A DNA stretch of 64,000 nt from Arctopsyche grandis (Eukaryota; Arthropoda; Insecta; Trichoptera; Hydropsychidae): NCBI RefSeq assembly GCF_051622035.1, contig NC_135367.1:14312501-14376500 (forward strand), given 5' to 3'. A program made the position numbers and the translations under genes. The notes beneath the pieces are model-generated. The model was given only the letters and a program-made list of their open reading frames with translations, searched no databases and was not told the DNA's origin. Numbering within the stretch: position 1 is the stretch's first letter; each line of letters opens with the position of its first letter. Positions 36,669 through 50,124 of this stretch are shown here, piece by piece.

Positions 36669-37978
36669 CTGAAAATTCACAGAAAGAAAAAAGAATCAGC
36701 CAAAAGTGCAAACAAAATACAAGAAAACGGTTGCACAGAAGAATGATAAAATAAAAAGAAGAACAACAAAGAAAACGAACATGTGGAAAAGTGAAATAAG
36801 CAATGCAAATTTGGGTTGGCACGCACGGAAGAATCGTCGACTGAAAACGATACTTATAAACACGTACGTGATGCGAATATTGCATATATAAAACTGGAAA
36901 GATATCGAAACTGCAGACACGATTCGGAAAAAATTCAAATTCTCCTTTTGTGCGAGAGATTCCGATTCAAATTGAAATCGCGAATGTTACATAAAAAATG
37001 TATACGTCTTTTCATCCACTATTTCACCTTTTCTATGTTCATTAAAAATCGACATAGTGTTTGAGAAACTGCGACTGGCCAAAGCTGAAGCATCTTACCG
37101 AGTCTAGTTGAAGTATCAAAGCTAATATTTCAGCAAAACCAAGTAGCGAAAGCGTTTCGCTCGATGGAGCGAATCTTGCAAACTTTACGCGCACACAGGT
37201 TGGATAATGTCTACGAAATACTTGTGTCTGAAAATTTGCATATGATAATGCGAACGCTTTCAATCTCTTTACACAACATTTGTCTTTGTATTGAAATAAT
37301 AAGTGGCAGTATTATGTACATGAGACGGTGATTGTTCAGGTGGTTGGATACAAATTTATTGATTAATTAAAAGACAGCATAATCTCTTGAAACTGTACAA
37401 ATTTAAAATCGGAATTATCAAAAAAAAATGTTTAGAATATTAAAAGTGCACATTTCAATGATTTTATTATCTTAGGTTAAATTCCAAAAGTATGTAGTAT
37501 AAAACTTGAAAACTTGAATTTGGATAAAATACAAAGAAGACTAATGGTGAGAACACGCTGAAAAGTGCGGCATGAGACGTGCTCATGTTTGCCAGCTGTA
37601 GTGGGTGTATCTTCATGCACTGTCAACACTTGCCACAATGTAATGGTTAGCGAGTGACCAGGACTTATATTTTATATTGCTTCTCCCAAATATACTAAAT
37701 GCATGGTCTTCATATTTTATGTATTCCTCATCAAAACTAATATGATTCGAATCATGTCATTACGAAAACAAACAATGATCAATATCAACAGAAATAATTA
37801 TTTTCGCGGGAAGCCTCTTGTACACGTGCCTCACAGATGCGAGAGAGGTGGAATTCAGTACGCGCCGCGCTCAACGGTCAGTATGAGAATGATATTCACC
37901 TTGGAATGACGACTCTACTTCAGCCGTAATTTTTTTGTTTTAATTAATTGCACTTATTTTATATTATAAGACGTTTTA

Positions 37979-38188
37979 TCTAATATATAATTTCGAAAGA
38001 GACTTTGTATGTGACGTAATCGAACAAATCTAAGTTTCTATGCCGACGATATTGATATTGTTAAATATAATTTTATTTCGATTCAAATAAATTTAGTAAA
38101 AAAACAAATTAGTGTTTACTATTAGATTAGCCATTTGTTTAAGCGATTTATATTACAAACACTGAGCGAAGCCGGGTAAAACCACCAG
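37979..38188 (+). mobile_element. Helitron-like non-autonomous element
   Basis: It begins TCTAATATATAATTTCGAAA directly after an A/T-rich target and ends with GAGCGAAGCCGGGTAAAACC followed by ACCAG|T. A 5' TC, a GC-rich 3' subterminal segment able to form a short GGT/ACC hairpin, a CTRR-like end and no target duplication fit Helitrons. The 210-bp interior does not code. The terminus reads CCAG rather than strict CTRR, so this is tentative. Confidence 0.5.
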
Positions 38189-38281
38189 TGCATGATAAAA
38201 TGATTTTTATAGCTAATTACAATAAATAACATCGCAAATTTTGAACTATTTAACTTAAAACACACATTTTTCACCGGACAC

Positions 38282-38556
38282 TTTGAGTTCAGCACAGTGA
38301 CCAGGCGGATTTCTGTAGCACAGTATGGTAAGTGTTAATTCATACGATCTTATTATTTCGACAAGTCACTTTATGGGTTACAAATAAGGGAATCACTGTC
38401 AAAATGTTAATACAAGGATAAAATGTCACCGAAAACACTGTAGGGCGTGAGTTTTGTCAAGGGTCGCGACAGTACATATTAAGCGTGCTAAGGTTTTTTT
38501 CCGTGTGCTTTAACTATCTAAAAAAAACACGTGCCGCGTACCCCTCTGTAAAAGTA
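38282..38556 (-). mobile_element. MITE family M1, copy 4 (reverse orientation)
   Basis: Reverse complement of the family body: CATACGATCTTATTATTTCG and ACACGTGCCGCGTACC are recognisable. The outer ends are degraded. Confidence 0.6.
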
Positions 38557-41500
38557 AACAATCCCACTCGCAATTGACGAAAATAAATTCGGAACATTCA
38601 ATAAAATATCTACTAATTTTACGAAACACAGTTCAAGAGCTATAGCTTTGAACATGAAAGCGCAAGGCCGTCCACAATAATGATATTGATATAAAGTAAA
38701 TATTTTTCACATCGACAATATCTTGATCAAATACGAACTAATTCACAATGTCAATATCGAAAGTAATCTTTACTAACAAAAAATACACACGGGCTTCATC
38801 ACGCAAATAGGATATGTATTTACTGAATATTATATCTACCGAATATTATACATACATACATTTGTACATGTATCTAATTCGAGATTTGGGCACACCGAAA
38901 AGCCTTAACGAAAAACAAATAACCGACCGCAAACCGGAAGTAGAATAACTATATTTACTGCGTTAGGGTGTCCATAATTCACACAGTTTCGTCTCCACCC
39001 CCAAACACCGCACCGCACAAAGTCGCACAACGGAACCGACGTCTAAATAAAATAAAACAAAAAAAAATACGGAGAGAAACCCACAGACGGATACGTATTC
39101 GGCGAACCGACGAGAATAAAAAAAATTATATAATAATAAATAATAATAAAAAAAAACATAAAACTCTACCGGTTTCAGCAATTTGAATATTCTAAACGGG
39201 GTGAAAGTATCTGAAAAAAATATTCACAAACCGAAAGCATGTTGAAAAGTATCCTGATCGTCAAATGTCACGAAGATGTTTACAACAACCTACTTTCTAT
39301 AATACAATACGTCAAATAAAAAAAAATTATACCGTCTGTCTATGTGTATATTCCCTTGCCAGTTTTTCTACGTAGAGTCGTATCTCGGTATTTCTCCTAC
39401 GATGAAAACGGGAGAGAAGATCTACTCGGAGCATAAATTATCATTATAATAAGCATACTATATTCACTCGACATTGACAGCATTAATAAAAAAAAACTAG
39501 TAATGGCCAGATTCCAAAACGAGTAGTCAGCTCGTCTGTTTAATTTAATTACACATAAGGAAAATTGCTTTCCCAACCGATACAATAACGATGAGGTTTC
39601 AGGTCAAATTCGAAATTTAAGCGAGAAACTTGAGGAGAGTTTACGATGCTAATAAATTTGCATGCACAAACAACCCTCATAATCGACAAACTATACACAC
39701 ATACCTCGATCGATATAAATGCGGCATTCATTGTCGAAACATTCAATGAATTATATAATAAGTTCACTTGTATATGTATACAGCACTGAGAGTATAATAG
39801 ATTTAATAAATACACACAATAGTTAGTATTGGTCCATTGAATATAATAGCAATTGAAATTCAAACGAAACAAAACTGCAATTGACGATCAAAACCATCAA
39901 AAATTGAGTTTGATTTAATATAACAATAATTATTTCATAGATCGAAAGTAAAAATGCAATAAAAACACGAGAAAAAGCAAGGCCATTACTTTATGCGCAA
40001 ACTAATCACGAAATCCGAAATAATTGCACAGATTCGAAATCGATCGTTTCGCAACACCGAACCAATTTATTACATACATATTTGCACAAACGAACTGAAA
40101 TTCAACGATGAAGTGAACGAACGTAGTAGTAATAATTACCATAAGCGTTCATAAAAATTTCACAATGTCGAACTGCGAATATAAATATTCACATGGGAAA
40201 ACACAGTGTGTAAAACGGGTGATTAAATTTAGATTTCCAACGAGCAAGTATGTACATACGTGTATAAATACACCCAAACAAACGGTGGCTCGCACCTGTT
40301 AATTTCAAATGTCGGACTAATGGTTAAAACAACGACTGGACAAAAAGTAACCAGACTAATTCTGATTAAACGTTCCTGTGAAATTCCCATTCGGGATTTT
40401 GAAATTAAACTTAGTCTGGTGCAGCAATTAGGATGAAATGTGTATGAACGATGCAGAATATGCGGTTGGTAAGTTCTGTTGAAAAACAACTGGTTGGTAG
40501 GTAATTCATAATCGTTAGGGATAAAACGTTGTTATAAAATTGATAGAGACGATTACCGATCAGGCTTCGGATTTATTACACATGGAACAATCAATTATAA
40601 AACCTCAACAGTGGAGTTTCAGGTACCTGAATAATGTGTGCTGGCACGCAACGCTGAAGCAAATGTGTTTAAAACTACATATAAGAGCCATTATATTTGA
40701 TAGTAGCATAAGTCCACTTTACTTCATTTCGAGAAATTTTTCGCAAAACATTAAATATAATGTTTAATGCATTTAACAATATTAAATAAAAAATACTGGT
40801 GGCTTGTAATACCATTATTTTGCTTTTCCGAGATTCTGGACATATCGAATTAAAATAAGTGATAGCAATTTGTGAATAAGTCAAACAGAAATAGTCTTTT
40901 TATATACTTTTTTAATACACTTATATTAACACACTATGGGCCTATATATAACGGGTTAATGGGTTATGGGTTAATATAACGGCTCATATATTAACACACT
41001 ATGGGCCGTAAACATATACGCTGTGTTTTTAATAAAACTTTATACAAAAATCATCAACACAGCGGACGACTTTTTAAATCCCTAAAACTTCATACAAAAA
41101 TATATTTAAAAGATTTAATTTTAAATTCGAGCGGTCCATACTGATTAAACGATCGAAGAAAACTGTAAAGTTAAAACTGTTTAATGAAAACAATTAATAG
41201 TTTCAGTAAATTTCAATATAAAGCGATCTAGTCTGTGATAAGCTTGCACTGAAAACCAATTGTACAAAAGAAGGCATTTAAAGTTCGTAGAGTCTACGAC
41301 GTAGACTATGCATATACATATTTAAAACTCATCCTCACCGCCAGATGGAGTACAAAATAAAACAAAAAAATTTGTTCGCTTCAGTTGAATCAAAACAAAC
41401 ACTTCTAAATCAATTATTAAAATGCTGAAGGCACTTGCATATGACAAAAATTCGAAAAGTCTCGCTTGTCTAGGCCCCACCACAATGGCCACACAGCTAG

Positions 41501-42287
41501 ATTAATGGTTGCAATTCACAGCGAAGACCAGTATCATCGTCTAACGGGTTTAAAAACGTAATTACATCGGACGCGAGCAGTTCTAATGAGATGTAAACGA
41601 AGGCGAAAGTGAAACTGTAGCCCCCAATCAACGACGAAGCCCCCGTTTTGGGTGAAGCATTTCGGGTGCAGCGTCCCAGAAAAGGGCTCAAGCAACGGTA
41701 ATTACGGAAGAAAGCCTGAAGGAAATGAACAAGAGGGAGAAGAACGAAGGGTGGGCGGAGGCGGGAGGGGGGGATGATGAATATGGATGAGCTCACATCG
41801 CGTCTGAAGGAGAGTCTCTCTGTAACGCGATTGTTGCCTGAAAATATATCTGCCGGGTGGGAGTCGAGATTTGCCCGGTTTCCGCAACAGACGATAAATA
41901 ACGAAATGTAAATGTGTATGTAAGCATATTAAATCACGGTAGAGTGTACACAATATAATGTAAAATATTACGAAAAAAATTATTTTGAGTGCTGAAAAAA
42001 GACAATATCCGGTGCTCGTACATATTGAACTTAGTCGTTGTTTATTTTATTTTTTATTTTTTATTTTTTTATTTAATTTACACCAAGAAGGCCTAACAGG
42101 TAAACCCAATGCACCTTCCTGGCCAAAGACAATTATATAAACATATATGTACACCATCCATATATACACAAATTCTTACACGTATACACAAATACACATA
42201 CATACATTCATAAATATAAAAATACACATATATACATATACATACATACACACCTACACATATATACATATACATACACATACACAC

Positions 42288-42646
<359 letters not shown>

Positions 42647-42898
42647 CATATACATACATATACACATACATATACACATACACATACACATACATTACAT
42701 ACATCCATAAACATACAAACATTATACATGCATATACACATAAACACATAAATACACATAAATAAGGATAAATTACTCATATATATATAAATAAAAAATA
42801 GCATACATATATAAATAAAGATAAAACCAACATACATACACATTATGCTAAATAATAAAATTACAAAATGAAAACAACATGTGTAAATATGTATGTAA

Positions 42899-44012
42899 CT
42901 AGAAGTCATTTAAAATATGCTGCCTGACAGAACTGTATGATGAAGTAAAAACATCAAGGCTCCCAGAAAGCAGGTTAAATAGTCGAATGGCTCTTGAAAG
43001 GGGTGAGTCATCAAGCACATTAGTTCTGGCCCGAATAGGCAGGAATAAAGTTCTGGAGCGAGATTCTCTCAATTTCTCAGGTACTCTAAGTTTAAGATTA
43101 CACAGAACTTCAGGAAGATGACATTCACCCCTTAGAATTTTTAGAAAAAGCTTACCAAGATGATTGTTTCTACGTGAAGCTAAGGAGTCAAAGCCCAAGG
43201 AGCCCATGACAAACTTACTGGGAAATAAGTAGGGATAGCGCCCAAACTCTCTCATGTAGAGATAGCGAAGAAATTTTCTTTGCACCCTCTCTAACATTAG
43301 CGTGTACCTTAAATGATTAGGACTCCATATGGCCGAACCAGATTCAAGCAAACTGCGCACCAATGTAGTATACAGTAAACGCGTCACTCTGGTGCTATTA
43401 AAAGCGCGTGAGTTTCTGATGACGAAGCCTAAAGTTTTTGTAGCCCTATTGCACACATCTTGGATATGAGAATTAAAATTCCAGATATTTGAAAAAGTAA
43501 TTCCCAAATCCTTGATATGTGTGTGACGGGCAAGAATAGAGCCATCAATATTATAACCAAATTCAATTGATGATCGAGATCTGGAAAAAGAGACAATGTG
43601 ACACTTGTCAACGCTTATCGGAAGACAATTTGAGTGTGACCAAATAACGAGTGAATCGAAATCGCTCTGTAGCAGTAGAGCATCGGAAGAAGATTCAACG
43701 CACCTAAAAAGTTTTAGATCATCTGCATATAATAAGAAGTTGCAATTGTGGAATATTTCCCTAATATCATTAACAAATAAAATGAATAGTAAGGGGCCGA
43801 GATTAGAACCCTGTGGAACACCAGAGCAGGTTGGGTATTCAACAGAAGAATAAATTCCATATTTTACAAACTGACGTCGATCCTTAAGATAATTTGTGAA
43901 TAACTGAGAGAGACCATATGAGAAACCATAACCAATTAGTTTATTGATAAGGATGGAGTGATTTACTTTGTCGAAAGCCTTTTCGAAATCCGTGTAAACA
44001 CCATATATATTA
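42899..44012 (-). CDS. LINE family A reverse transcriptase, C-terminal two-fifths
   Basis: About 370 codons open in one frame with no start codon of its own. Visible: [13 protein letters not shown] (motif A), [16 protein letters not shown] and FVNDI (motif B region), [10 protein letters not shown] (catalytic YADD), and the thumb/C-terminal part ending RAIRLFN...QHILNDF. The pattern is that of the CR1/Jockey/Rex group of non-LTR elements. The endonuclease and finger domains are missing, so the copy is dead, but no stops have accumulated and it is fairly young. Confidence 0.8.
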
Positions 44013-44369
44013 TAACTGAAGTGTCAAAAAATAAAATTAAGTCAACAAATTAATTTGAAAATCAGAAGGTATAATGTATGTATTGAAGAGGCCGAATCGA
44101 AGATATTGTATATATGTACATAGTTTACACGAAAAGATATTTGAGAGTACTTCATTTACCATATGATTAAATCAACCCAATGAAGCATGTACGAGTACAT
44201 ATATCATCAAAACGGCCTCGAATACATTAAAAAAATTGTCGGAATATTTCCATTATCTAAGTTTAATTTTTTATAGAAAAGCTGTAGGCGATATTATATA
44301 TTGAATATATATCAACTTACAAATGGTGTGAAGTAATATTTATATATGAAATTATCATGAAAAACAGCG

Positions 44370-44674
44370 TAAGGACGCAGAAACACTGAATCGTACGGCA
44401 CAGCTTCCCTAGGTAGAATCCAGCTGTGATGAGCGTATCCTCGTGTCATTGTTAATTAGTACGATGTTATTATTTCGACATGTTTCTTCAAATATGTACA
44501 TACATATATCGATCACTTTCAAAACAAGGATAAAATATCACAGAAAACACTCTGCAAGGTGAGTTTTGGTCTGGATTGCCATAGCATAGATCGGGTGTGC
44601 TAAAGTTTTTTTTTGCATGTGCAAAACTATCTAAAAAAACACGTACCGCGAACCGCCCTGTGTCTGCGCCCTTA
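44370..44674 (-). mobile_element. MITE family M1, copy 5 (best ends)
   Basis: The 305-bp copy shows terminal inverted repeats TAAGGACGCAGAAACA and TAAGGGCGCAGACACA (14 of 16), consistent with TA target duplications. Subterminal ACGTACCGCG and CGTACGGC are also partly inverted. There is no ORF. This copy best defines the family. Confidence 0.7.
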
Positions 44675-44849
44675 GAATTGAATTTTCAGACTATTAAACA
44701 ACACCAAGCAAGTCAATGTAATTTCTAATAAAATAAAATCTATCGAATTAGAATACACATCAGATCACAAGGAATAACTCTATCTACTATTCATATTGCA
44801 TAAGACACATTACCTACATAAATTATATGGTGTTGAAGTTAGTTTTGAA

Positions 44850-45528
44850 TAATTTATTTATTTATTTAAAGTTTGGACCGTTGTAGCATTACAGGAATTC
44901 CTAATGCGCCACAATGGTCAAAAATATAACAGAAAAGACAAGAAACAAAATAATAAATTAGACATAACAAAAACAAAACATATATATATACAAACAACTA
45001 AAAATAATAATTATTATTATTATATATCGTTTATCGTCTTGAATTCATTCTATGTTTACAAGGTTTTTGTATTTCGTAATATTCTTTCTCGATTATGATT
45101 TTCAAGTTATGAATTCCATAAGTCCTCACCAGATAGAGTTTCAAAATTTGTCATCCGGACTGACCGAAAACAATCACGACAAGCAAATAATACACCACCA
45201 CCACGTCGATCTACTCTATCGCGACGATGCAGCCTCCAGGAAGAATCAAAAAGTTCAGCATCAAAAAATGATGAAGTCAACCATGTTTCCGTTAGTGCTA
45301 CCATATCATCACAAATATGTAGTAGAAACGGCTGAATCAAACGCAGCCAGCTTTGTCCTGAGACCTCGTGCATTTTGGTAATAAATTACGAATTTTCGGT
45401 CTCCCAGTTTGGCGCGTGACTTTCTTTGAGACAAGAAATGGCAGTTTTGATTGAGCCAACGGAGGTTGAGCCAATGGAGACGAAACGGAAGAGGAATAAT
45501 AATGATTACGATCAAAGTTCATAACCAA
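44850..45528 (-). mobile_element. LINE family B, internally deleted (endonuclease part plus 3' end)
   Basis: Minus strand from about 45528: endonuclease-domain sequence with RKFVIYYQNARGLRTKL, then (after one frameshift near 45330-45370) DDMVALTETWLTSSFFDAEL and RRGGGVLFACRD. The coding stops at about 45107 (LSGEDLWNS). AT-rich sequence leads straight to the family B stem-loop at 44878-44917 and an AAAT-type tail at 44851-44870. The whole reverse-transcriptase domain is missing, so this is a deletion derivative. Confidence 0.7.
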
Positions 45529-46564
45529 AGTGCAAATTATTATAAATAAAATATGATTGCATTGAAAAAGCCTTGATTCAGTGACGGAAAACCGACATTA
45601 CATTACAAAAGGATGTCAATGTTGTATCTACAACAAATGGGGCTCCCCACATACCAGGATAATGATCTATCTATTCATAACGAAAAAATAGAACAGGATT
45701 ATCAATAAAATCACTTGTTTATACGTGAGTAAAACCGCACTGTATTTTATATACGGGTATAAAATAATAATTCTTGTCAGAAAGTGACTTCATTCAACAT
45801 AAATAATTTTTAAATCTTAATAATCTTGTGGATCGGTTAATATTAGTACTTTTGAAGATACTTCAAACTTGAAGCGATTCAGTTAAACGCTTGGATACAC
45901 GTTCTGACAAAACTTTGACGTAATATGGGAGTAAACTTCAACTTCCGGCTGTCCGATTTTGATTCAGGCGCCATTGTGAATCATTGTCGTCGTGTGATAA
46001 AGTTTGGAATTGTCGCTCGAAGGCTTCCGTTTGTTCGCATTGAGTAATACATACATACATACACATATAGATTTATAGTGTCAAACATGAACAAAAAATA
46101 AACAATATTTGTTAGTACTGTTCAGTGATTCTGTATACAAAAATTATATTTTTGTATGACGTATGGAACTTTTAGGATAAGAATAAATATGATAAAATTA
46201 GAGTGTAGTGGAGATTTGTAATGTATAACATGTACATATTAGTATACATTACAGAGTATGCCTACAATTGCGTGTAATTAGTCTGTACGAGATACATTAC
46301 ATATGTACATACTGCGGCTTAGTCCACGCATCGTTTAATGTAATTAGTTTGAAATCTATTTTATTCCCTCGAACGGATTTGGGCATCACAAGCCGTATCA
46401 AAGACTTATACGAATATAATAACAAGCTTCGAAATTTTATCGCGGTAAACGACAATTTAAAAATAATTTGGAAAATACAAAATATAAAAATAATCTACAT
46501 ATGTATATTCGTGTGCGAAAGTAGGTTTAATGACGAGTATACATATATGTATGTAGGTATGTAC
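45529..46564. other. AT-rich region, no gene recognised
   Basis: About 1 kb. A GC-richer stretch at 45930-46030 (with GGCGCCATTGTGAATC) could be a conserved or transcribed element, but nothing specific supports it. Short TACA repeats are also present. Confidence 0.4.
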
Positions 46565-47533
46565 TAGGGTTTCCAACAGGTCTCTTTTCAAAAGAACATG
46601 TCCTCTTTTTTAACAAATTTCTTTTGTTCTCTCTCTTTTTGTCAAATATACTTAAAATACTATCTTTTTTGATTTAGCTAACTTTTAAATATGTTGTAAT
46701 GAAGCATTTACGTTTTTTTTTATAATAAATTAATCCTAGAATATTAAATTTGGAGCGTTCGAATTGCGTAGTTCTAAGATTATTGAAAATGAACGAGCGC
46801 GTTATTTTAAGGATATTATAAGAAAATTTGAAAAATCTAATTCTGATCTAACCAATAGTTATTTTCATACTGTTTTCAGTCTGTTGATTTTTCAATTAAT
46901 AAAATAAAAAATAAAATAAAATAAAATATATTACTTTTAATTTGTTTGAGTGTTTTAGCTATATAGGTTTTTCATTCCAAATTGAGCCTTATTCATTTCA
47001 AATTGACCCTTTTTTCATTTCAAATTGACCCATTTTCATTTCAAATTGACATTGAAAACTATTTTTTAAAACAAAACGTTTCTCAGTAGAACATTTTTTA
47101 ATGGTAAAGTGAAAGTGAATGCACGAGGAAATATGGAATGAAATTACAAGAATAGCCAATAAAAAAATTAATTACATTATTTTCGACTATAATTATTGTT
47201 AATAAACTAATAACGTACTTTTATTAATACCTGAATTTTCAAATTTTTAATCCTTTTCAAGTTTTACACCACACTGTTGATGATAAGCCACCGAGTGAAT
47301 TTAAATACAATAGAAGTTCTGACCATTTTTTTTTTCTATAAAAATGCAAAAATGTCCGCGGTATTTAAAAGTGTGTATTTAATGGTCCGTGATGCTTCAA
47401 AGGTTGGCTACCGGTTTTATAAACGATGTTGAATTTTGAACTAGTTCTTAATGCCGAGAATTTACTGTGATTTTTTAATGAAATTAGATATTTTTGAAAA
47501 ATGTCCTTTTTTAATTCTTAGTTGGCAACCCTA
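46565..47533. mobile_element. DNA-transposon-like element with 13-bp inverted ends
   Basis: Starts TAGGGTTTCCAAC and ends GTTGGCAACCCTA (12 of 13 inverted). 969 bp, no recognisable transposase. Inside, at about 46970-47055, are four imperfect tandem copies of an 18-20-nt unit containing CATTTCAAATTGACCC. No convincing target duplication, so classification is open. Confidence 0.5.
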
Positions 47534-47578
47534 ATATATATGTACGTACACGCAACGTAAAATCCATACACTCATAAC

Positions 47579-47722
47579 TAGAGCCCGGAATCTGAAGGGG
47601 CTGTTTATTATTCAAAGATTGTAAATGCTTGCCGAAAGGTTTGCCGAACCTTTTTTACAAAGCATTTACAACAATTGAACAATAGGCGGCACGTTTCCGG
47701 CCCCTTCTGATTCCGACCTCTA
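47579..47722. mobile_element. hAT MITE, 144 bp, with perfect 8-bp target duplication
   Basis: Terminal inverted repeats TAGAGCCCGGAATCTGAAGG and TAGAGGTCGGAATCAGAAGG are flanked by CTCATAAC at 47571-47578 and 47723-47730. An inner inverted pair (GTAAATGCTT/AAGCATTTAC) forms a hairpin. An exact 8-bp duplication assigns it to the hAT group. It is non-coding. Confidence 0.85.
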
Positions 47723-47730
47723 CTCATAAC

Positions 47731-50124
47731 CCTTTCTTATATCAATTCAATCGACTATACTAATTTGCTTCATCATCAAAACTATGTATATCATAGAAAC
47801 TAATTCGTCTTGACTTAATTCCTCCAAATATGCAGTATTTTGAAGCATGATGATTCATAATACAACTTACATAAAAAAAACTGAAACATGATGCAAAAAT
47901 AAACGAACGTTTCCGCTGCGTCAGCAAAAAAGGTACCTTATCACTCACAAAGGCTTTTATCAAAATTACAAATAGGATGAATTTTCAGCTCGGCTTGCTG
48001 CTGTTGGTTTTCGATAAAACGTTTACGCATACGAGTAAACATGAACTCAAAAATAGTAATTCAATTAAAAATGTGTATAAATTTAATAGCGAAATGTGTT
48101 TTCAACGTGTGACAAACACATCACTTTCAAGAACGTTCAATTACCAACGGAATGATTACATTACAAATGATTCATAATACATTCGTCATTTGACTAATAT
48201 TACAAGATGATTCGTTTAAGAGAATTCGCAACATACTTATAGTGTTGCTATGCATTTTTTGGACACGATTCTAAAAGCATTAGTGCCAAAAACATATCGA
48301 GATAATTCTGAGAAATCCGAAATGCAAAATTTACGACAGATAATTTATTAAAAAACAGTTTTTTCGATTTACGTTTTTAAACATAAAAAAATTATTTACA
48401 TTATAGCGGATGAGGTTAAGATGAACGAAGAATGGAATTTGAATGTAAAAACACTTAACAAAAACAGATTTCAAATAATACTGATTAATCATGAGCCTCA
48501 AAAAATTCACATGATCCATTCCAAAAAATTATAGATTTATTCTCTATATTTAAATAAATTGAAAATCGATGGAGGCAATTAGGCATGCGGAATACTGAAT
48601 TATGAAACCACTGACAAAGGTCGACAATACGAATCGAGAATTCACGCAAGATTTAATCGGCAGACGATTACGACTTCCGGTGCGACTAATCGCGCACTAA
48701 GGGTTAAATCAGATCGAACTGAATCGATTCTCCTCTTCAAAGAAAAAAAATATATATATATATAACTCGACGAAAAAGCGCTCACCGAAGAAAGAGCGTA
48801 CAAATTGCGAACGGGACGAATTTTCGTAAATAAATTATGAACGGTACGAATTTTTACCGAAAAGGGGAAAACCGCCGAAAAGGAAAAGAGAGTCGTAAAA
48901 CGAAGTCAGAGAATAAAATAAAATGAAACGAAACGAAAAAAAAGTGGCGTAAAGATACCTACGAATGCGGTGTAACAGAATTAGCAATGGGAAACGAGTG
49001 AAACGCTTTTCAGTGAACGTCGGAAAAGCTGTAATTTACAACCGTATAGGTCAAGTTCAAGTTAAACCTTATACGTGTATGTATGTATGGTTGTACGTAG
49101 TACGCCAAGGATGCGACCAAAGAGGAGAAAAGCACGTCGAGAATAATAATAATACAACAAAATAATTATAAAAAATAATATAATATTAACCTATAGAAAT
49201 TGAAATATTTAAAACGGTTCAAAAAATTTCGTTACATTTCCATATGAAGATATGCGCGTATTAAATATTTCCCGTCGTATCGGTTAGCAGCCATCACCAC
49301 ACACATGCTCTCAAATCGCTCATACATAAGTGAAATACGTACGAATCGACAATTCGTGTGGGGAAGAATTTCATCGAAATATACACGACCTTTACAGACG
49401 CTTGCACATTCTTAGTGGAATTCAAAAAAAGCCTTTGAAACTAAATGAACTTCGTTACTGATATATAAAAGAAACGAGTAGGTCTTTTAGTACTTTAAGT
49501 CGTAGCAAAACCGTTAAGGACGTCTTCAAAGAAAGAAAGAAAACTAGAAAAAATCTTCATAATGAAGCTTACATATATAATATATGACTACATACGTATT
49601 ATATAATATCTATATAGGTTTTTGAGCTCTTTTCCCTATTATGCTTTAGATTAACATTAGAATAATATAATACTGTGATTAATAACCAAATTAAATTAAA
49701 TTGTAAAATAGAAAATGATCAGTAGATCAGTAGCTATTAAAATAGATATAAGATGTATTGTGAACATAATTTCGTAATAATAAAAAGCATTTAAAAATCA
49801 AAAAAAAAAAAAAATAATATCTATGTACACGTATGTAGTGGGTAACATTTGGCTAAATAAAATAAACACAAAAAGAATATATTTTAGCGTTCGAATGTGT
49901 GTATCGCAATACTACAGGAATGAAAAGCTTTCAGCTTAATCAACGAAGACGATATAAAAATGATCTCCCGGTGGGATTTCAATCGACTTCTACGCGTGGC
50001 GATTCTCAAAGTTTGGTCCGCACAATCGAGACTACTTTTAGAATGATTTCAAATACAAAAAGCCACAGCGAAGCTCACTGGTGAAAGACAGCGTTTAACC
50101 AGATAAGCCGTCTCCTGTTTACGA
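47731..50124. other. AT-rich region, no gene recognised
   Basis: No exon or complete element identified. Short purine-rich, mildly GC-richer stretches lie at 48660-49160. A short open stretch at 49899-50084 is just upstream of the hAT fragment and could be its decayed upstream part. Confidence 0.4.

Larger units (their letters stand above)
36669..42040. other. Region right of the cytohesin coiled-coil exon (probably intron)
   Basis: Because cytohesin's first coding exon is missing, this is probably further intron. It contains a Helitron-like element (37979-38188), a MITE copy (38282-38556) and a partial MITE-like end near 37553-37625. A GC-richer stretch at 41480-41930 has minus-strand open frames but no family match. 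No gene was recognised. Confidence 0.45.
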
